DNA of 64,000 nt from Mycoplasmatota bacterium (GCA_022774645.1 JALFKQ010000026.1:156942-220941); one strand, 5' to 3'; shown: positions 1-10,033, numbered from the stretch's first letter. A program made the numbers and translations. The notes: a model not told the origin generated them from the sequence alone.

Positions 1-817
1 GTCCTAACATATTGCCTACTTCTTCTAATGTTTCTTTTGTTTCACCTTCAAATCCATATCTATGCTTGATAATGAATTTTTCTCTTTCAGTTAATATGTC
101 TGAATCAAATATTACAGAATTAAAACTACTATAAAATGTTTCGTTTTCAAAATCAAAAATTGCTGATTTTGAGTCTGCTACAAATTCTCCTAATGAACCA
201 CCTTCTTCTCCATCATTTCTATTTTTTGATAGCGGTTGTGAAAATGATAATGGTTCTTGCATTGCTACTTTTAGTTTTCTAACCTTTTCTAATGGTATAT
301 CTAATATATCTGAAATCGTTTCATCATTTGGTTCAAACCCATGTTCTTCTTGATAATCATGAGTTAATTTATTAATTCTTTTTACATCTTCAAATATATA
401 AACAGGTAATCTGACGGTTTTAGATTTATCTGCTATTGCTCTTGTTATTGCTTGTCTTATCCACCAAACAGCATGTGTTATAAACTTTGTTCCCATTCTA
501 TAATCATAAGTTTCTACTGCTTGAATCAATCCAATGTTTCCCTCTTGTATTAAATCTAACATTGAAAGTGTTCCAGAGTTTTTTGCATATTTTTTAGCCA
601 CATAAATAACTATAGGTAAATTTGATTCTATTAGTTTTCTTTTTGCTTCTAAGGATCCACTTAATACTTTTTTTCCTAACTTTTTTTCTTCTTCGTGTGT
701 TAATCTGTCAAACTTTATTGTTTCTTCAAGATCTTTTAAATACAAATCCATATCATCAAGAGTACTAATATTTATATTCTTATAATATTCTGAATTTTCC
801 TTTTTAACTTCTTCCAT
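1..817 (-). CDS. RNA polymerase sigma-70 family factor, partial (3' end outside window)
   Basis: This reading frame is open to the window edge and so is missing from the ORF track; I translated about 272 residues by hand. It starts [14 protein letters not shown] and goes straight into region 1.2 ([12 protein letters not shown]), then region 2 ([41 protein letters not shown]), region 3 and the start of region 4 ([11 protein letters not shown]). The helix-turn-helix RERIRQIE is beyond the edge. An AAGGAG site lies just before the ATG. It lies 27 bp downstream of a second sigma gene on the same strand, so the two are probably cotranscribed. The segment that reads the -10 element in primary sigma ([11 protein letters not shown]) is [11 protein letters not shown] here, which suggests an alternative group 2 sigma. 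Family assignment is firm; the specificity change is inference. Confidence 0.93.
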   Translation of the reverse strand, partial: MEEVKKENSEYYKNINISTLDDMDLYLKDLEETIKFDRLTHEEEKKLGKKVLSGSLEAKRKLIESNLPIVIYVAKKYAKNSGTLSMLDLIQEGNIGLIQAVETYDYRMGTKFITHAVWWIRQAITRAIADKSKTVRLPVYIFEDVKRINKLTHDYQEEHGFEPNDETISDILDIPLEKVRKLKVAMQEPLSFSQPLSKNRNDGEEGGSLGEFVADSKSAIFDFENETFYSSFNSVIFDSDILTEREKFIIKHRYGFEGETKETLEEVGNMLG

Positions 818-844
818 CTTTTCTCCTTATTATAATTATATAAC

Positions 845-2047
845 TTATCTATAATTTACCAATTGTAATTTTTTTGATTCTGGACAATAACTTCTAATTT
901 CTTTATTGACTTTTAGTTTTATAAGTGCTTTTCCTTCTATTTGTCTAATTCTTTCTCTAGTTATTCCGAATATTTTTCCTATTTCTTCTAATGTGTATCT
1001 TTTTCCATTTGTTCCAATTCCGTATCTATACTTTATAACTTCTTTTTCTCTTTCTGTTAAAGTGCTTCTTTCAAAAACTGCTGCTAAGAAGTCTTTATAA
1101 TACACATTATCTGTAAAATCGTCATCATTAATATCTGGATCTTTTATGAAATTTCCAAGTTCTTCACTTTCTTCAGTATCGTTTGTTCTTATTGGTTGTG
1201 ATAAAGATAGTGTATCTTGCATAATCATTTTTCTTTCTCTTATAGTTTCAACTGAAACATCAAACATATCTGCAAGCATTTGGTCACTTGGTTCTTCTCC
1301 ATTATTTGTTATATATCTTGAAATAACAGCACTCATTTTTTTAATTTGTTCATATAAATGAGATGGAATTCTTATTGTTCTTGATTGGTCTGCTATTGCT
1401 CTTATAATTCCTTGTCTTATCCACCATGTTGCATAAGTGCTAAATCTATATCCTAAACTATAATCATATTTTTCCACTGCCTTCATAAGTCCTATATTAC
1501 CTTCTTGAATCAAATCAAGAATAGTTAAAGAACCAGCATTACCATTATATTTTTTAGCTATTGAAACAACTAATCTTAAATTACTTTCAATAAGTTTCTT
1601 TTTAGCTTTTTCATCACCCATTGATATTTTTTTACCTAATTCTAATTCTTCATCAGCAGTTAATAATTTACTAGTTGCTATTTCTCTTAAGTATAATCTA
1701 ACATCATCTATATCATTAACATCATAATCAGTATAATCAAAATCATTACTTTTTTCTTCTTTTTCTGTATTTTCTTTGTTATTCATTAGATAATATGCAG
1801 ATACAAGCATACTTACATTTTCATTATTAACTAGATCAACATCACCTTTTTCAATTAGTTCATTTAGTGTAGAGGCTAGTTTATTTAATTTCTTATTTTT
1901 ATTTAATAATTCTTGTGTGGTTTTAAAGTCTAATACATATTTTTTATTATTTAAAAATTCAATTAATTTTTTGAAATTCTTTAATTGTTCTACTGTTGGT
2001 CCATCAGTAAAGTTTTGTGATATAAATTCATTTATTTCTTTTTCCAT
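845..2047 (-). CDS. rpoD: RNA polymerase sigma factor, RpoD/SigA family
   Basis: 400 residues. Residues 1-60 are a small helical N-terminal part resembling region 1.1. After an acidic linker comes region 1.2 ([20 protein letters not shown]), region 2 with the near-invariant [20 protein letters not shown], region 3 and region 4 ending in [20 protein letters not shown]. It directs RNA polymerase to -35/-10 promoters. The listed ORF begins 16 codons earlier, but the ATG at 2047 has an AGGGGG site 8 nt upstream and was chosen. A promoter TTGTAT-17-TATAAT lies just upstream. dnaG, the usual rpoD neighbour, is not adjacent. It looks like the housekeeping sigma, but with a paralogue right behind it I cannot exclude that the true SigA is elsewhere. 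Confidence 0.9.
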   Translation of the reverse strand: MEKEINEFISQNFTDGPTVEQLKNFKKLIEFLNNKKYVLDFKTTQELLNKNKKLNKLASTLNELIEKGDVDLVNNENVSMLVSAYYLMNNKENTEKEEKSNDFDYTDYDVNDIDDVRLYLREIATSKLLTADEELELGKKISMGDEKAKKKLIESNLRLVVSIAKKYNGNAGSLTILDLIQEGNIGLMKAVEKYDYSLGYRFSTYATWWIRQGIIRAIADQSRTIRIPSHLYEQIKKMSAVISRYITNNGEEPSDQMLADMFDVSVETIRERKMIMQDTLSLSQPIRTNDTEESEELGNFIKDPDINDDDFTDNVYYKDFLAAVFERSTLTEREKEVIKYRYGIGTNGKRYTLEEIGKIFGITRERIRQIEGKALIKLKVNKEIRSYCPESKKLQLVNYR

Positions 2048-2074
2048 ATTCTTTTTCCCCCTAAATGTTCGTAT

Positions 2075-2103
2075 ATTATAACATATTTGTATCAAAAATA
2101 CAA
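2075..2103 (-). promoter_or_regulatory. sigma-A-type promoter of the sigma gene pair
   Basis: Read on the minus strand: TTGTAT, 17 nt, then TATAAT preceded by TG (extended -10). The sigma gene ATG lies 28 nt downstream of the -10 with its ribosome site between. Confidence 0.65.
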
Positions 2104-2119
2104 TCGGTTACTTTTTCAA

Positions 2120-2144
2120 TTAAAAAGCAACCTAAGTTGCTTTA
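2120..2144 (-). terminator. Intrinsic terminator
   Basis: AAAGCAAC-TTAG-GTTGCTTT followed by TTTA on the minus strand. It ends the 447-residue unknown gene and overlaps its stop codon. Confidence 0.7.
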
Positions 2145-3485
2145 TTTCTTTATAGTTCCTTGACTTAATATTTTTTTCTTACTAGCTAAATATTTTCTAT
2201 ATAATTCTTCTTTTGCTATCTGAAGATATTTTTCATCTTCACTTCTTGCATTTGAACAATCTTTTACTGTTATTGCCCCTCCATTTGATTTTATAGCTAA
2301 TGAAGACTGTTGTTTAATGGTATCAATCATACCATTTATTCTACTTACACCTTCTCTGTATGCTTCAATAGATATTCTATCTCCGCCAACCATTCCTCCA
2401 TTATTAATATCCTTGAATTTTGTATAATCGCCATCTATATTATATATATTTAATAATGATAATATATCATTAGATGTTTTAATTATTCCTGGTTTTTTGC
2501 TTACATCTGCAACAGCCATAATCATATTATGATATTCTGCGATTGATGCATCTAATAATTTATTAAATGTTTTATAATCGCCTTTTGGACCTTTATAGTA
2601 TTTACTATCATAACCACTACATTTTAAATCACTTATTGCACCAATTAGGCTAGTCAATCTTGTCATATAGCTTGAAGATGATATTCTATATGGTTTTCTT
2701 GTGGCTAGAACAGGTTTTGAATAGATACTATCTTCAATGCTTTCAACATTTAATAATAATTTAATTCCTTCATTACCACAAATTCTTCTTATACCTTCTT
2801 CTCTTCTAACAGAATAAGCATATATTTTTTTTCTTAATTCTTTTGCTTCTTCACTGTACTGGTTTAGACTATAATATTTTTCTTTAAGTTCACAAATTGC
2901 TTTATTAATTATTTCTATATTTTTTATATCATTGTCTCTATATAGATTTGGATCTGTTTGATATGTCTTAGGTGTTTGTTGTTTTATTTCTGGTTTTCTT
3001 TCTGTAGGAATTACAGTTCTTTCTTGTTTTTTAACTGTTGGTATTGGTGTATTTATGTGAGTTACTGTAGTATTTTTTTCCTGTGTTTGTTGTTTAAAAG
3101 GTGCATCCATTTCATTAACAAAGTTATACATAAATAAGTTAGCTAATCTTAAAGCTTCCATTTGTTCAGTTATTAAATCTTTATTTTGTGATGTTGCTTT
3201 TTTACTTGCAAGCTCTTTATATTCTTGTCTGATTTGATTGACTCTTGAAACTATTTTAGCCCTGATTACATTTAATTCAGCTCTTGAGTTACATTGCCTT
3301 ATTTGATTATAGTAATTAGTCATTAAACTGTAATTTTCATTTTTCTTCTTAGCAATAGATACAAGTGTTTTGTTTGATTTTGCTTTGTTTGCAAATAACA
3401 AGCATTCATTGTATTCATTTGTAACTAAAGCATAAAGTTTATTTGCTATTTGATTTCTAATTTTTATAAATTCTTTATCATTCAC
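2142..3485 (-). CDS. Hypothetical protein, helical, 447 residues
   Basis: I do not recognise this family. The protein starts with GTG behind GGAG. It has no signal peptide or membrane segment and is rich in Lys, Asn, Gln and Glu. Residues 1-110 look like a long helical or coiled-coil segment. Residues 130-180 are a low-complexity Pro/Thr/Gln linker (TPIPTVKKQERTVIPTERK). A second helical domain follows, with a Gly-rich stretch NGGMVGGDRIS near residue 370. It lies upstream of the sigma genes on the same strand but has its own terminator. A cytoplasmic scaffold or structural role is possible but unsupported. Confidence 0.6.
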   Translation of the reverse strand: MNDKEFIKIRNQIANKLYALVTNEYNECLLFANKAKSNKTLVSIAKKKNENYSLMTNYYNQIRQCNSRAELNVIRAKIVSRVNQIRQEYKELASKKATSQNKDLITEQMEALRLANLFMYNFVNEMDAPFKQQTQEKNTTVTHINTPIPTVKKQERTVIPTERKPEIKQQTPKTYQTDPNLYRDNDIKNIEIINKAICELKEKYYSLNQYSEEAKELRKKIYAYSVRREEGIRRICGNEGIKLLLNVESIEDSIYSKPVLATRKPYRISSSSYMTRLTSLIGAISDLKCSGYDSKYYKGPKGDYKTFNKLLDASIAEYHNMIMAVADVSKKPGIIKTSNDILSLLNIYNIDGDYTKFKDINNGGMVGGDRISIEAYREGVSRINGMIDTIKQQSSLAIKSNGGAITVKDCSNARSEDEKYLQIAKEELYRKYLASKKKILSQGTIKK

Positions 3486-3548
3486 TTATATCATCTCCAC
3501 TAATCAGTTACCATATCTTCTATAATATTTTAACATAAATATCAAATT

Positions 3549-3576
3549 AAAAAAAGTTATTTTCATAACTTTTTTA
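3549..3576 (-). terminator. Intrinsic terminator of the mscS gene
   Basis: AGTTAT-GAAA-ATAACT with flanking A and T runs, read on the minus strand, overlapping the stop codon of the MscS-family gene. Confidence 0.7.
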
Positions 3577-4377
3577 TTTATTAATATGTACATCCATTTG
3601 TGGAAAAGGTATTTCAATTTTATTCTTATCAAGTGTTTTTTTAATACTTTCCATTAAATCAAAATATAAATCCCAATAATTTTCTGTTTTTGTCCATACT
3701 CTCACTGCAAATACTAAAGCTGAATCATCATGTTTAGATAATTTTACATAATTATTCTCTTCTTGTAAAACTAATTCATTCTTTGATATTAATTCATTAA
3801 TTACTTTTTTAACTTTATCTATATCACTACTATAGGAAACAGATATATCAATATCAACTCTTCTCTTTTTATTTGCTGTATAGTTAGTTATATTTGAATT
3901 AGATAAGCTTCCATTTGGAAGTTGTATTAACTTATTATCAAATGTAGTTATTGTTGTATAGAACATTGTTATTGATTTGACTGTTCCCTCTTTTCCACTT
4001 ACTTCTATATAATCTCCAACTTTAAATGGTTTAAATATAAGTATCATAAGACCACCAGCAATATTAGATAAACCACCTTGAAGCGCTAAACCTATTGCTA
4101 CTGCACAAGAACCAAATACTGTTATTATTGATGCTGTTGGAACTCCTAAAATATGTAGAATAGCAATGAATAACACAATTTTTGATGTAATTGATATAAA
4201 ACTTATCAAAAATCCTTTTACTGATGCATCTAAGTGTTTTAATTTATTTTCTTTTCTAAGATTATTTTCTACAATTTTAATTATTTTACTTCCAATGGCT
4301 AAAATTACTACTGCTAATAACAATTTTGCAGATATATCTATACAACCATCCACTAATTTTTCTAAAAACTTCTCCAT
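3574..4377 (-). CDS. mscS: Small-conductance mechanosensitive channel, MscS family
   Basis: 267 residues, the usual minimal MscS size. Three predicted membrane helices lie at about 15-32, 50-77 and 80-110. The pore-lining third helix carries the small-residue pattern AIGLALQGGLSNIAGGLMI. The beta domain follows (FKVGDYIEVSGKEGTVKSI, LIQLPNGSLSNSNITNY), then the mixed C-terminal domain ending IPFPQMDVHI. The channel opens under membrane tension and releases solutes after osmotic downshock. The start has TAGGAGG 7 nt upstream. Monocistronic by its own terminator. Confidence 0.93.
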   Translation of the reverse strand: MEKFLEKLVDGCIDISAKLLLAVVILAIGSKIIKIVENNLRKENKLKHLDASVKGFLISFISITSKIVLFIAILHILGVPTASIITVFGSCAVAIGLALQGGLSNIAGGLMILIFKPFKVGDYIEVSGKEGTVKSITMFYTTITTFDNKLIQLPNGSLSNSNITNYTANKKRRVDIDISVSYSSDIDKVKKVINELISKNELVLQEENNYVKLSKHDDSALVFAVRVWTKTENYWDLYFDLMESIKKTLDKNKIEIPFPQMDVHINK

Positions 4378-4413
4378 TTTATATCCTCCTACTAAAAGTA
4401 TAACACAAAGAAA

Positions 4414-4440
4414 TAAAAAGAAGTAGAAAAATCTACTTCA
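4414..4440 (-). terminator. Intrinsic terminator of uvrA
   Basis: GAAGTAGA-TTTT-TCTACTTC followed by TTTTTA on the minus strand, overlapping the last codons of uvrA. Confidence 0.75.
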
Positions 4441-7246
4441 AATATTCTTTTAAATATTTACCTGTCCATGATTCTTTAACTTTGCATATTTCTTCTGGTG
4501 TTCCGGTTGCAACTATTGTACCACCAAAATCTCCACCTTCTGGTCCTAAATCAATTATATAGTCTGCTTGTTTTATTATATCTAGATTATGTTCAATCAC
4601 TATCACGGTATCTCCATTATCAACTATTCTATTTAATATAACAAGTAATTTTTTTATGTCATCTTGGTGTAATCCTGTTGATGGTTCATCTAATATAAAT
4701 ACACTTTTTCCCGTTGGCTTCTTTTGTAATTCTTTTGCTAATTTAACTCTTGATGCTTCACCACCAGATAAAGTTACAGCACTTTGCCCTAGTTGTACAT
4801 ATCCAAGTCCAACTTCTTCCATTATTTTTAATGTTTTATATACTTTTGGAACATTTTCAAATATACTTAATGCTTCATGTACTCTAGTATTTAATACTTC
4901 TGCAATATTTAATCCTTTAAATTTTATTTTTAATGTTTCTTTATTGTATCTAGTAGCATTACAAACATCACAAGGTACATAAACATCTGGTAAGAAATGC
5001 ATTTCTATTTTCTTAACACCATCTCCGCTACAAGCCTCACATCTTCCACCCTTTACATTAAAACTAAATCTACTTTTATCATATCCTCTTATTTTTGCTT
5101 CTTTTGTACTTGCAAACACATCACGAATACTATCAAATACTCCTGTGTATGTTGCTGGATTACTTCTTGGTGTTCTGCCTATTGGATCTTGAGTAATATT
5201 TACTATCTTATCTACATTTTCAATTCCTTTAACTGTTTTATATTTACCAGGTTTTTCTTTTGATTTATTTATTGTACTTGATAATATCTTACATAATATT
5301 TCATTTACAAGTGTACTTTTTCCACTACCTGATACACCTGTTACACAAATAAACTTACCAAGCGGAAATTCTACTGATATATTTTTTAAGTTATTTTCTT
5401 TGCATCCAGTTAACTTAATAGATTTTCCATTACCCTTTCTTCTTGTTTTGGGTACTTCTATTTTTTCTTTACCAGAAAGGTATCTACCTGTGATACTCTT
5501 ATCGTTTTTCATAACTTCTTCTGGAGTACCATTTGCAACTAAATATCCACCTTCTGTTCCTGCTTTTGGTCCAATATCAACTAAATAGTCTGCTTGTAAC
5601 ATTGTGTCTGTATCATGTTCAACAACTATTAGTGTGTTACCTAAATCTCTCATTTCTTTAAGTGAATCTATTAATCTTTGATTATCTCTTTGATGAAGAC
5701 CGATTGATGGTTCATCAAGAACATAAAGTATTCCTGAAAGTCTGCTTCCTATTTGAGTTGCTAATCTTATTCTTTGGGCTTCTCCACCACTTAATGTTGC
5801 TGCTTCTCTATTTAATGATAAATATTCAAGTCCAACATTTTTTAAGAAGTTTAATCTTTCTTTTATTTCTTTAATTATCAAGAATGATACTTCTGTTTGT
5901 TCTTTATTAAGTTTTAATTTATCAAAAAATTCTATTAGATCTCTTATACTCAAGCAAGTTACTTCATATATATTTTTATTATTTATTTTTACACTTAGTG
6001 CTTCATCTCTAAGTCTTGTTTGATGACAAGCTGGGCAAGGAAGTTCTGTCATATATCTACTAATCCAATCTCTTATTTGAGGACTAGTTGTTTCCATATA
6101 TCTTCTTTCTAGGTTAGTTATAACTCCTTCAAAATAATCATAGCTTTTTAAAGTACTTCCACTTCTAGTAGTTAATGATAAATCTAATCTGTCTGGACTT
6201 TTATATAGAATAATATCCAGTTCTTTTCTTGTTAAATCCTTAACCGGTTTGTATAAATCTATTCCATAATGTTCAGCTACTAGTTTTAATTTTTTATATG
6301 CTATATTTAATGTTTCACCACTTTGAAATGATGTGATAGCACCATCCATAATAGATAGATTTTTATCTGGAATTAATATATCTTCATCAATATGAAGTTT
6401 AACTCCTAATCCTTTGCAAACTGGGCAAGCTCCATATGGACTATTAAATGAAAATAATCTTGGTTCTAATTCTGGTAAACTAAAATCACATAATGGACAA
6501 GCATAGTTTTCACTCATAACTATTTCTTTTTCTCCAATTATATTTATAACAACTTTACCATTAGCCATTTTAGTAGATGTTTCTATGCCTTCAAATATTC
6601 TACTTCTAGAATCTTCTTTTATAACAATTCTATCTACTACTATATCTATATTATGTTTTATATTTTTTTCTAATATAATATCATCATTTAAATCTCTTAT
6701 TTCTGAATCTATTCTTGCTCTTACAAATCCTTCTTTTCTAAGATCTAATAACAACTCTTTATGAGTTCCTTTTTCACCGTGAACTACTGGTGACATTATT
6801 TCTATTTTAGTTCCAACTGGATATTCTAAAACTTTATTTGTCATTTCTTCTATACTTTGTTCTGTAACAGGTATATTATGATTTTTACAATATGGTGTTC
6901 CTACTCTCGCAAAAAGAAGTCTTAAATAATCATATATTTCTGTTATTGTTCCAACTGTACTTCTAGGATTTTTATTAGTTGATTTTTGATCAATACTAAT
7001 ACTTGGACTAAGCCCTTCTATTGAATCAACTTCTGGTTTATTCATATTACCTAAAAATTGTCTTGCATAAGCACTTAAACTTTCAACATATCTTCTTTGT
7101 CCTTCAGCATAGATTGTATCAAAAGCTAAACTACTTTTTCCACTTCCCGATACTCCCGTCATAACAATAAGTTTATTTTTAGGTAATTCTAAATTTATGT
7201 TTTTTAAATTGTTTTCTCTTGCATTTTTTATTATTATTTTGTCCAT
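4433..7246 (-). CDS. uvrA: Excinuclease ABC subunit A (UvrA)
   Basis: 937 residues, full length for UvrA, the damage-recognition ATPase of nucleotide excision repair that loads UvrB. Two ABC ATPase halves are seen: Walker A GVSGSGKSSLAFDT near residue 33 and GVSGSGKSTLVNE in the second half, signatures LSGGEAQRIRLA and LSGGEASRVKLA, and Walker B LYVLDEPSIGLH and FILDEPSTGLH. Zinc modules CPLC...CPVC and CEAC...CDVC are intact. The ORF track starts 11 codons earlier; the ATG at 7246 has GAGGTG upstream and aligns with family N-termini (MDKIIIKNARENNLKNI). uvrB and uvrC are not in this window. A TTGACA/TATATT promoter precedes it. Confidence 0.98.
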   Translation of the reverse strand: MDKIIIKNARENNLKNINLELPKNKLIVMTGVSGSGKSSLAFDTIYAEGQRRYVESLSAYARQFLGNMNKPEVDSIEGLSPSISIDQKSTNKNPRSTVGTITEIYDYLRLLFARVGTPYCKNHNIPVTEQSIEEMTNKVLEYPVGTKIEIMSPVVHGEKGTHKELLLDLRKEGFVRARIDSEIRDLNDDIILEKNIKHNIDIVVDRIVIKEDSRSRIFEGIETSTKMANGKVVINIIGEKEIVMSENYACPLCDFSLPELEPRLFSFNSPYGACPVCKGLGVKLHIDEDILIPDKNLSIMDGAITSFQSGETLNIAYKKLKLVAEHYGIDLYKPVKDLTRKELDIILYKSPDRLDLSLTTRSGSTLKSYDYFEGVITNLERRYMETTSPQIRDWISRYMTELPCPACHQTRLRDEALSVKINNKNIYEVTCLSIRDLIEFFDKLKLNKEQTEVSFLIIKEIKERLNFLKNVGLEYLSLNREAATLSGGEAQRIRLATQIGSRLSGILYVLDEPSIGLHQRDNQRLIDSLKEMRDLGNTLIVVEHDTDTMLQADYLVDIGPKAGTEGGYLVANGTPEEVMKNDKSITGRYLSGKEKIEVPKTRRKGNGKSIKLTGCKENNLKNISVEFPLGKFICVTGVSGSGKSTLVNEILCKILSSTINKSKEKPGKYKTVKGIENVDKIVNITQDPIGRTPRSNPATYTGVFDSIRDVFASTKEAKIRGYDKSRFSFNVKGGRCEACSGDGVKKIEMHFLPDVYVPCDVCNATRYNKETLKIKFKGLNIAEVLNTRVHEALSIFENVPKVYKTLKIMEEVGLGYVQLGQSAVTLSGGEASRVKLAKELQKKPTGKSVFILDEPSTGLHQDDIKKLLVILNRIVDNGDTVIVIEHNLDIIKQADYIIDLGPEGGDFGGTIVATGTPEEICKVKESWTGKYLKEYLK

Positions 7247-7298
7247 AATGCACCTCACTAAATATTTTAAATCAAACAAAAAATATTATACATCTACA

Positions 7299-7327
7299 AA
7301 TATATAATATTTATTTTTTTATGTCAA
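7299..7327 (-). promoter_or_regulatory. Predicted promoter of uvrA
   Basis: Minus strand TTGACA, 17 nt, TATATT, about 53 nt before the uvrA ATG. A TATAAT closer to the gene is an alternative -10 but lacks a matching -35. Confidence 0.5.
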
Positions 7328-7354
7328 TGTTTTTACAAAAAAATGTTTGTGTTT

Positions 7355-7813
7355 TTAGGATGCCACACATTTTGTGTTATAGTCACAATTATCAGAGTTT
7401 CCATTTCTATCCGCAATACAGTGTGGCTGATTTGATCTATCATATGATATTAGACAAGTATCTACATATGATAAATTAGATTTTTTGTTTACAAATACTT
7501 TTACAAAATAGTTTCCAGATATCTTTTTGTTTGTTTTAATTCCTTCGTAAGTAGAATTATAATAGTTTGCATTTTCAAGTTCACTTACTTTTAAATACAC
7601 TTCACCTTTTTCGTTAAATGAGTTCATCCATGAATCATTTAAATCTAAATACACTTCACCAGTTTTTTGAATATTAACATACAATCTTCTTGTATCTTCT
7701 TTTTCAGTACTGGATGTAGTACTATCAAATATAATTGTTGCTGATGTACTTGTTATAACTAGAATTGATATAACTACTAATAGTTCCATTAATGTAAATC
7801 CGTTTTTATTCAT
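7355..7813 (-). CDS. Type IV pilin-like protein (prepilin leader)
   Basis: 152 residues with a class III signal at the N-terminus: MNKNGFTLMELLVVISILVI, cleavage expected after the Gly before FTLMELL, followed by a hydrophobic helix to about residue 28. The mature domain is small, with four Cys near the end (CLISYDRSNQPHCIADRNGNSDNCDYNTKC), plausibly paired by disulfides. Such pseudopilins are assembled or anchored by a PilD-type peptidase and a PilB/PilC machine; none of these genes is in the window. AAGGAG precedes the ATG. The specific role (competence, adhesion, secretion) cannot be told. Confidence 0.8.
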   Translation of the reverse strand: MNKNGFTLMELLVVISILVITSTSATIIFDSTTSSTEKEDTRRLYVNIQKTGEVYLDLNDSWMNSFNEKGEVYLKVSELENANYYNSTYEGIKTNKKISGNYFVKVFVNKKSNLSYVDTCLISYDRSNQPHCIADRNGNSDNCDYNTKCVAS

Positions 7814-7900
7814 ATCAGACTCCTTATTATGTTTCTATTATACAATAATTAGATTTTATTTTAAAGTGCAAATTATGAATTAGAATAATATATTTTGTTT

Positions 7901-9297
7901 TTACTGGCAGCAATCCATTATCCATGGTTTTTTACCTGGTTTACATATAACCCCATTATAACAATCTGGGCCACCAGTACATGTACAATCGTTTGAAGTT
8001 GTTTTTCTTGTTGTTGGTCTAGTTGATGGTGATGTTGGTCTTGGTGTTCGAGTTGGTGTTGTTCTTCTAGTTGTATAATCATAATCTCTTTCAGTAGTTA
8101 TATATCTAGTTGTTGTAGTATTTTTAATATTAACTGTAAATGTCGCTGTTACAGACGAATTAGAATATTCATCCGTTGCAATTACTGTTAAAATGTATGT
8201 TCCAACACTTGTATTTCCTTTAATATAAAGACTATTATTTTTAATGCTAAAATTATCTGATCCTGAACCATTAATTGTATAAGTATAAAGACCACTTCCG
8301 CCTTCAGCATTTCTTATAGCTACACTTGTTTCAGATGAGTTTCTATATACTACAAAACTTTGATTTGCTAATGTTATTGGTTTTGATATCCAGTGGGCAT
8401 ATATTGAATGGTTATTATAATTAGTAATTTTTGTTGTTGAATTTAACTTTATACCACCATCAAGCTCAGTATACCATCCATCAAAAGTAAATCCAGTTCT
8501 AGTTGGATTACAATTTATATTGTATGTATCTTCTTTTTTATATGTATAACTATCTGGACTACATAATGTGCCACCATTAGAATCATATTTAACAATAAAT
8601 TCTTTTGGTTTAAATGTGAAACTACAAACTATATCTTTAGTAATATCTTTTATTCTTATATTATTACCAACCTTTAAATATCCTTTCATATCACTACATG
8701 TATCTGTTTCATACTCATAACCCGGTCTTGAATTAAGTGTTATTTTAGCTATTTCTCCTGCATAAACATAATCTGATTCAGCATTTGCCATACCATAACT
8801 AGGTGTCAAATTTTTTATAGTTAAGTTATATTTAGGAGAAAATATCCATGGATCATTATAAGTTCCAGTACCGGAAACTCTTGTCTTTTCTAAAATTTGT
8901 TCTGTAACTCTAAGCCCAGACGCATCAATAATGTTTTTGTATTTTTCATTGTTATGTGAAATTATATAGTTTATATTTGTATTTTTATTTGTTAATGTCC
9001 AATATTCTTGGCCTGACAATAATAAGAATCTTTTTTAAAAAAAGTAGTTTTAAACTCATATAAGCTAATCATACCACCATTTTCATAAGGGATAAAAGTG
9101 GATAAAACATTATTTTCATATTTGAAAGGTATAATATAATTATTACTGCTTTTTACAATATATTTTTCATAATCCTTAAAATTAATAATATACTTATTGG
9201 AATAATTTGCAGAAATATTATAATTATTATTTATTTTTGCCTTTATGTTTACTGTAATAATAGTTAAGAAAATTAATATCAATATTTTTTTCTTCAT
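7901..9297 (-). pseudogene. Secreted InlB-repeat protein, split by a frameshift at a T7A6 tract
   Basis: Two ORFs make one protein. The first (8992-9297) has a signal peptide (MKKKILILIFLTIITVNIKA) and runs into TTTTTTTAAAAAAG. One extra A there joins it to the second ORF as ...FFKKRFLLLSGQEYWTLTN. The second ORF alone would need a TTG start without a ribosome site. The C-terminal part has an InlB_B/Flg_new repeat (KYDSNGGTL...GFTFDGWYTELDGG...YAHW), a cadherin-like beta domain (GLYTYTINGSGSDNF), a Thr/Pro/Arg-rich linker and a Cys-rich tail (DCTCTGGPDCYNGVICK). It is secreted and has no cell-wall anchor. The start overlaps the stop of the upstream broken gene as TAATG. A sequencing error or slippage instead of true loss is possible. 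Confidence 0.75.
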
Positions 9298-9767
9298 TAT
9301 TTTTCACCACCTAACTTTAAAAGATTGAATTTATAGATTACATTTTCATTGTTTCCATTATTTTTTTCCATTAAAACATAATCATCTTTAAAAGTAATAA
9401 AATAAATGCCAGTGAATGGTGAAATTTCTGATTTACCTTTTATATTTAATACTCTATTTTCTTCTATTGTGTATTGATGTGATTCACAAATAGAATTTTT
9501 TAAATAACATATATTTAGTTTATTATCATAAAAATCCAATCTAAAGTTAAAAAGATTAAATTTTTTTGATTAGTTTGTTTCTGGATTTGTGTATATAAAT
9601 TTATTTGATTTCAATGAATACTTATAACTTTTATCTTCTGATATATTATTCGGTGTATTTGTTTCTTCTTTCTTTGAAAAAAATAATATTATTAATGATA
9701 TTATAATGATTATAGTTCCTAACATCAAAACTAATATTTTAAATTTATTTTCTTTATCATCTTTCAT
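9297..9767 (-). pseudogene. Single-span membrane protein gene interrupted by an in-frame TAA
   Basis: Two ORFs in the track (9570-9776 and 9297-9539) are in the same frame. They are separated only by one TAA at 9570-9572 and ten sense codons (SKKFNLFNFR). Read through, the product is about 155 residues: a short cytoplasmic tail, one membrane helix (ILVLMLGTIIIIISLIILFF) and an exterior domain with no recognised fold. The ATG at 9767 has GAGGAG upstream. The end is coupled (TAATG) to the frameshifted secreted-protein gene. The nonsense codon may be a mutation, or the two halves may be made separately; the second half has only a TTG start and no ribosome site, so I favour a broken gene. Confidence 0.6.
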
Positions 9768-9847
9768 ATACAACACTCCTCTATAACAGATTATGCACTA
9801 TTTTATTTTCTTTATTTTATCTATCATTTACTTTATTTCTAAGCAAT

Positions 9848-10033
9848 TTATTTCAAGTATTTTTTTAAATAATTATTATAACCATCTATATATCCAGCAT
9901 CATATATCTTTGCCATTATTAAATAATCATCAATCTCTATAAATTTTCTTGTTTTTTTATTTCTTTGATCTAGTTTTGCTGTTTGATATCCCTCTTCATA
10001 TCCCATTTTGTAACATCTTACATATTTATACAT
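9848..10033 (-). CDS. Small hypothetical protein, 61 residues
   Basis: Not recognised. A charged, Tyr-rich protein (MYKYVRCYKMGYEEGYQTAKLDQRN) with no membrane segment. A perfect AAGGAGG lies 5 nt before the ATG, which supports real translation despite the size. A 25-bp sequence starting 29 bp upstream recurs exactly near the decayed PDDEXK gene at 17.7 kb, so it may share a promoter module with that family. Confidence 0.6.
   Translation of the reverse strand: MYKYVRCYKMGYEEGYQTAKLDQRNKKTRKFIEIDDYLIMAKIYDAGYIDGYNNYLKKYLK

Noticed and set aside
8992-9060. Programmed -1 ribosomal frameshift on A-AAA-AAG
   Set aside because: The heptamer is not in the right phase relative to the upstream frame; only single-tRNA slippage on AAA or transcriptional slippage would work, and no downstream stimulatory structure was seen.
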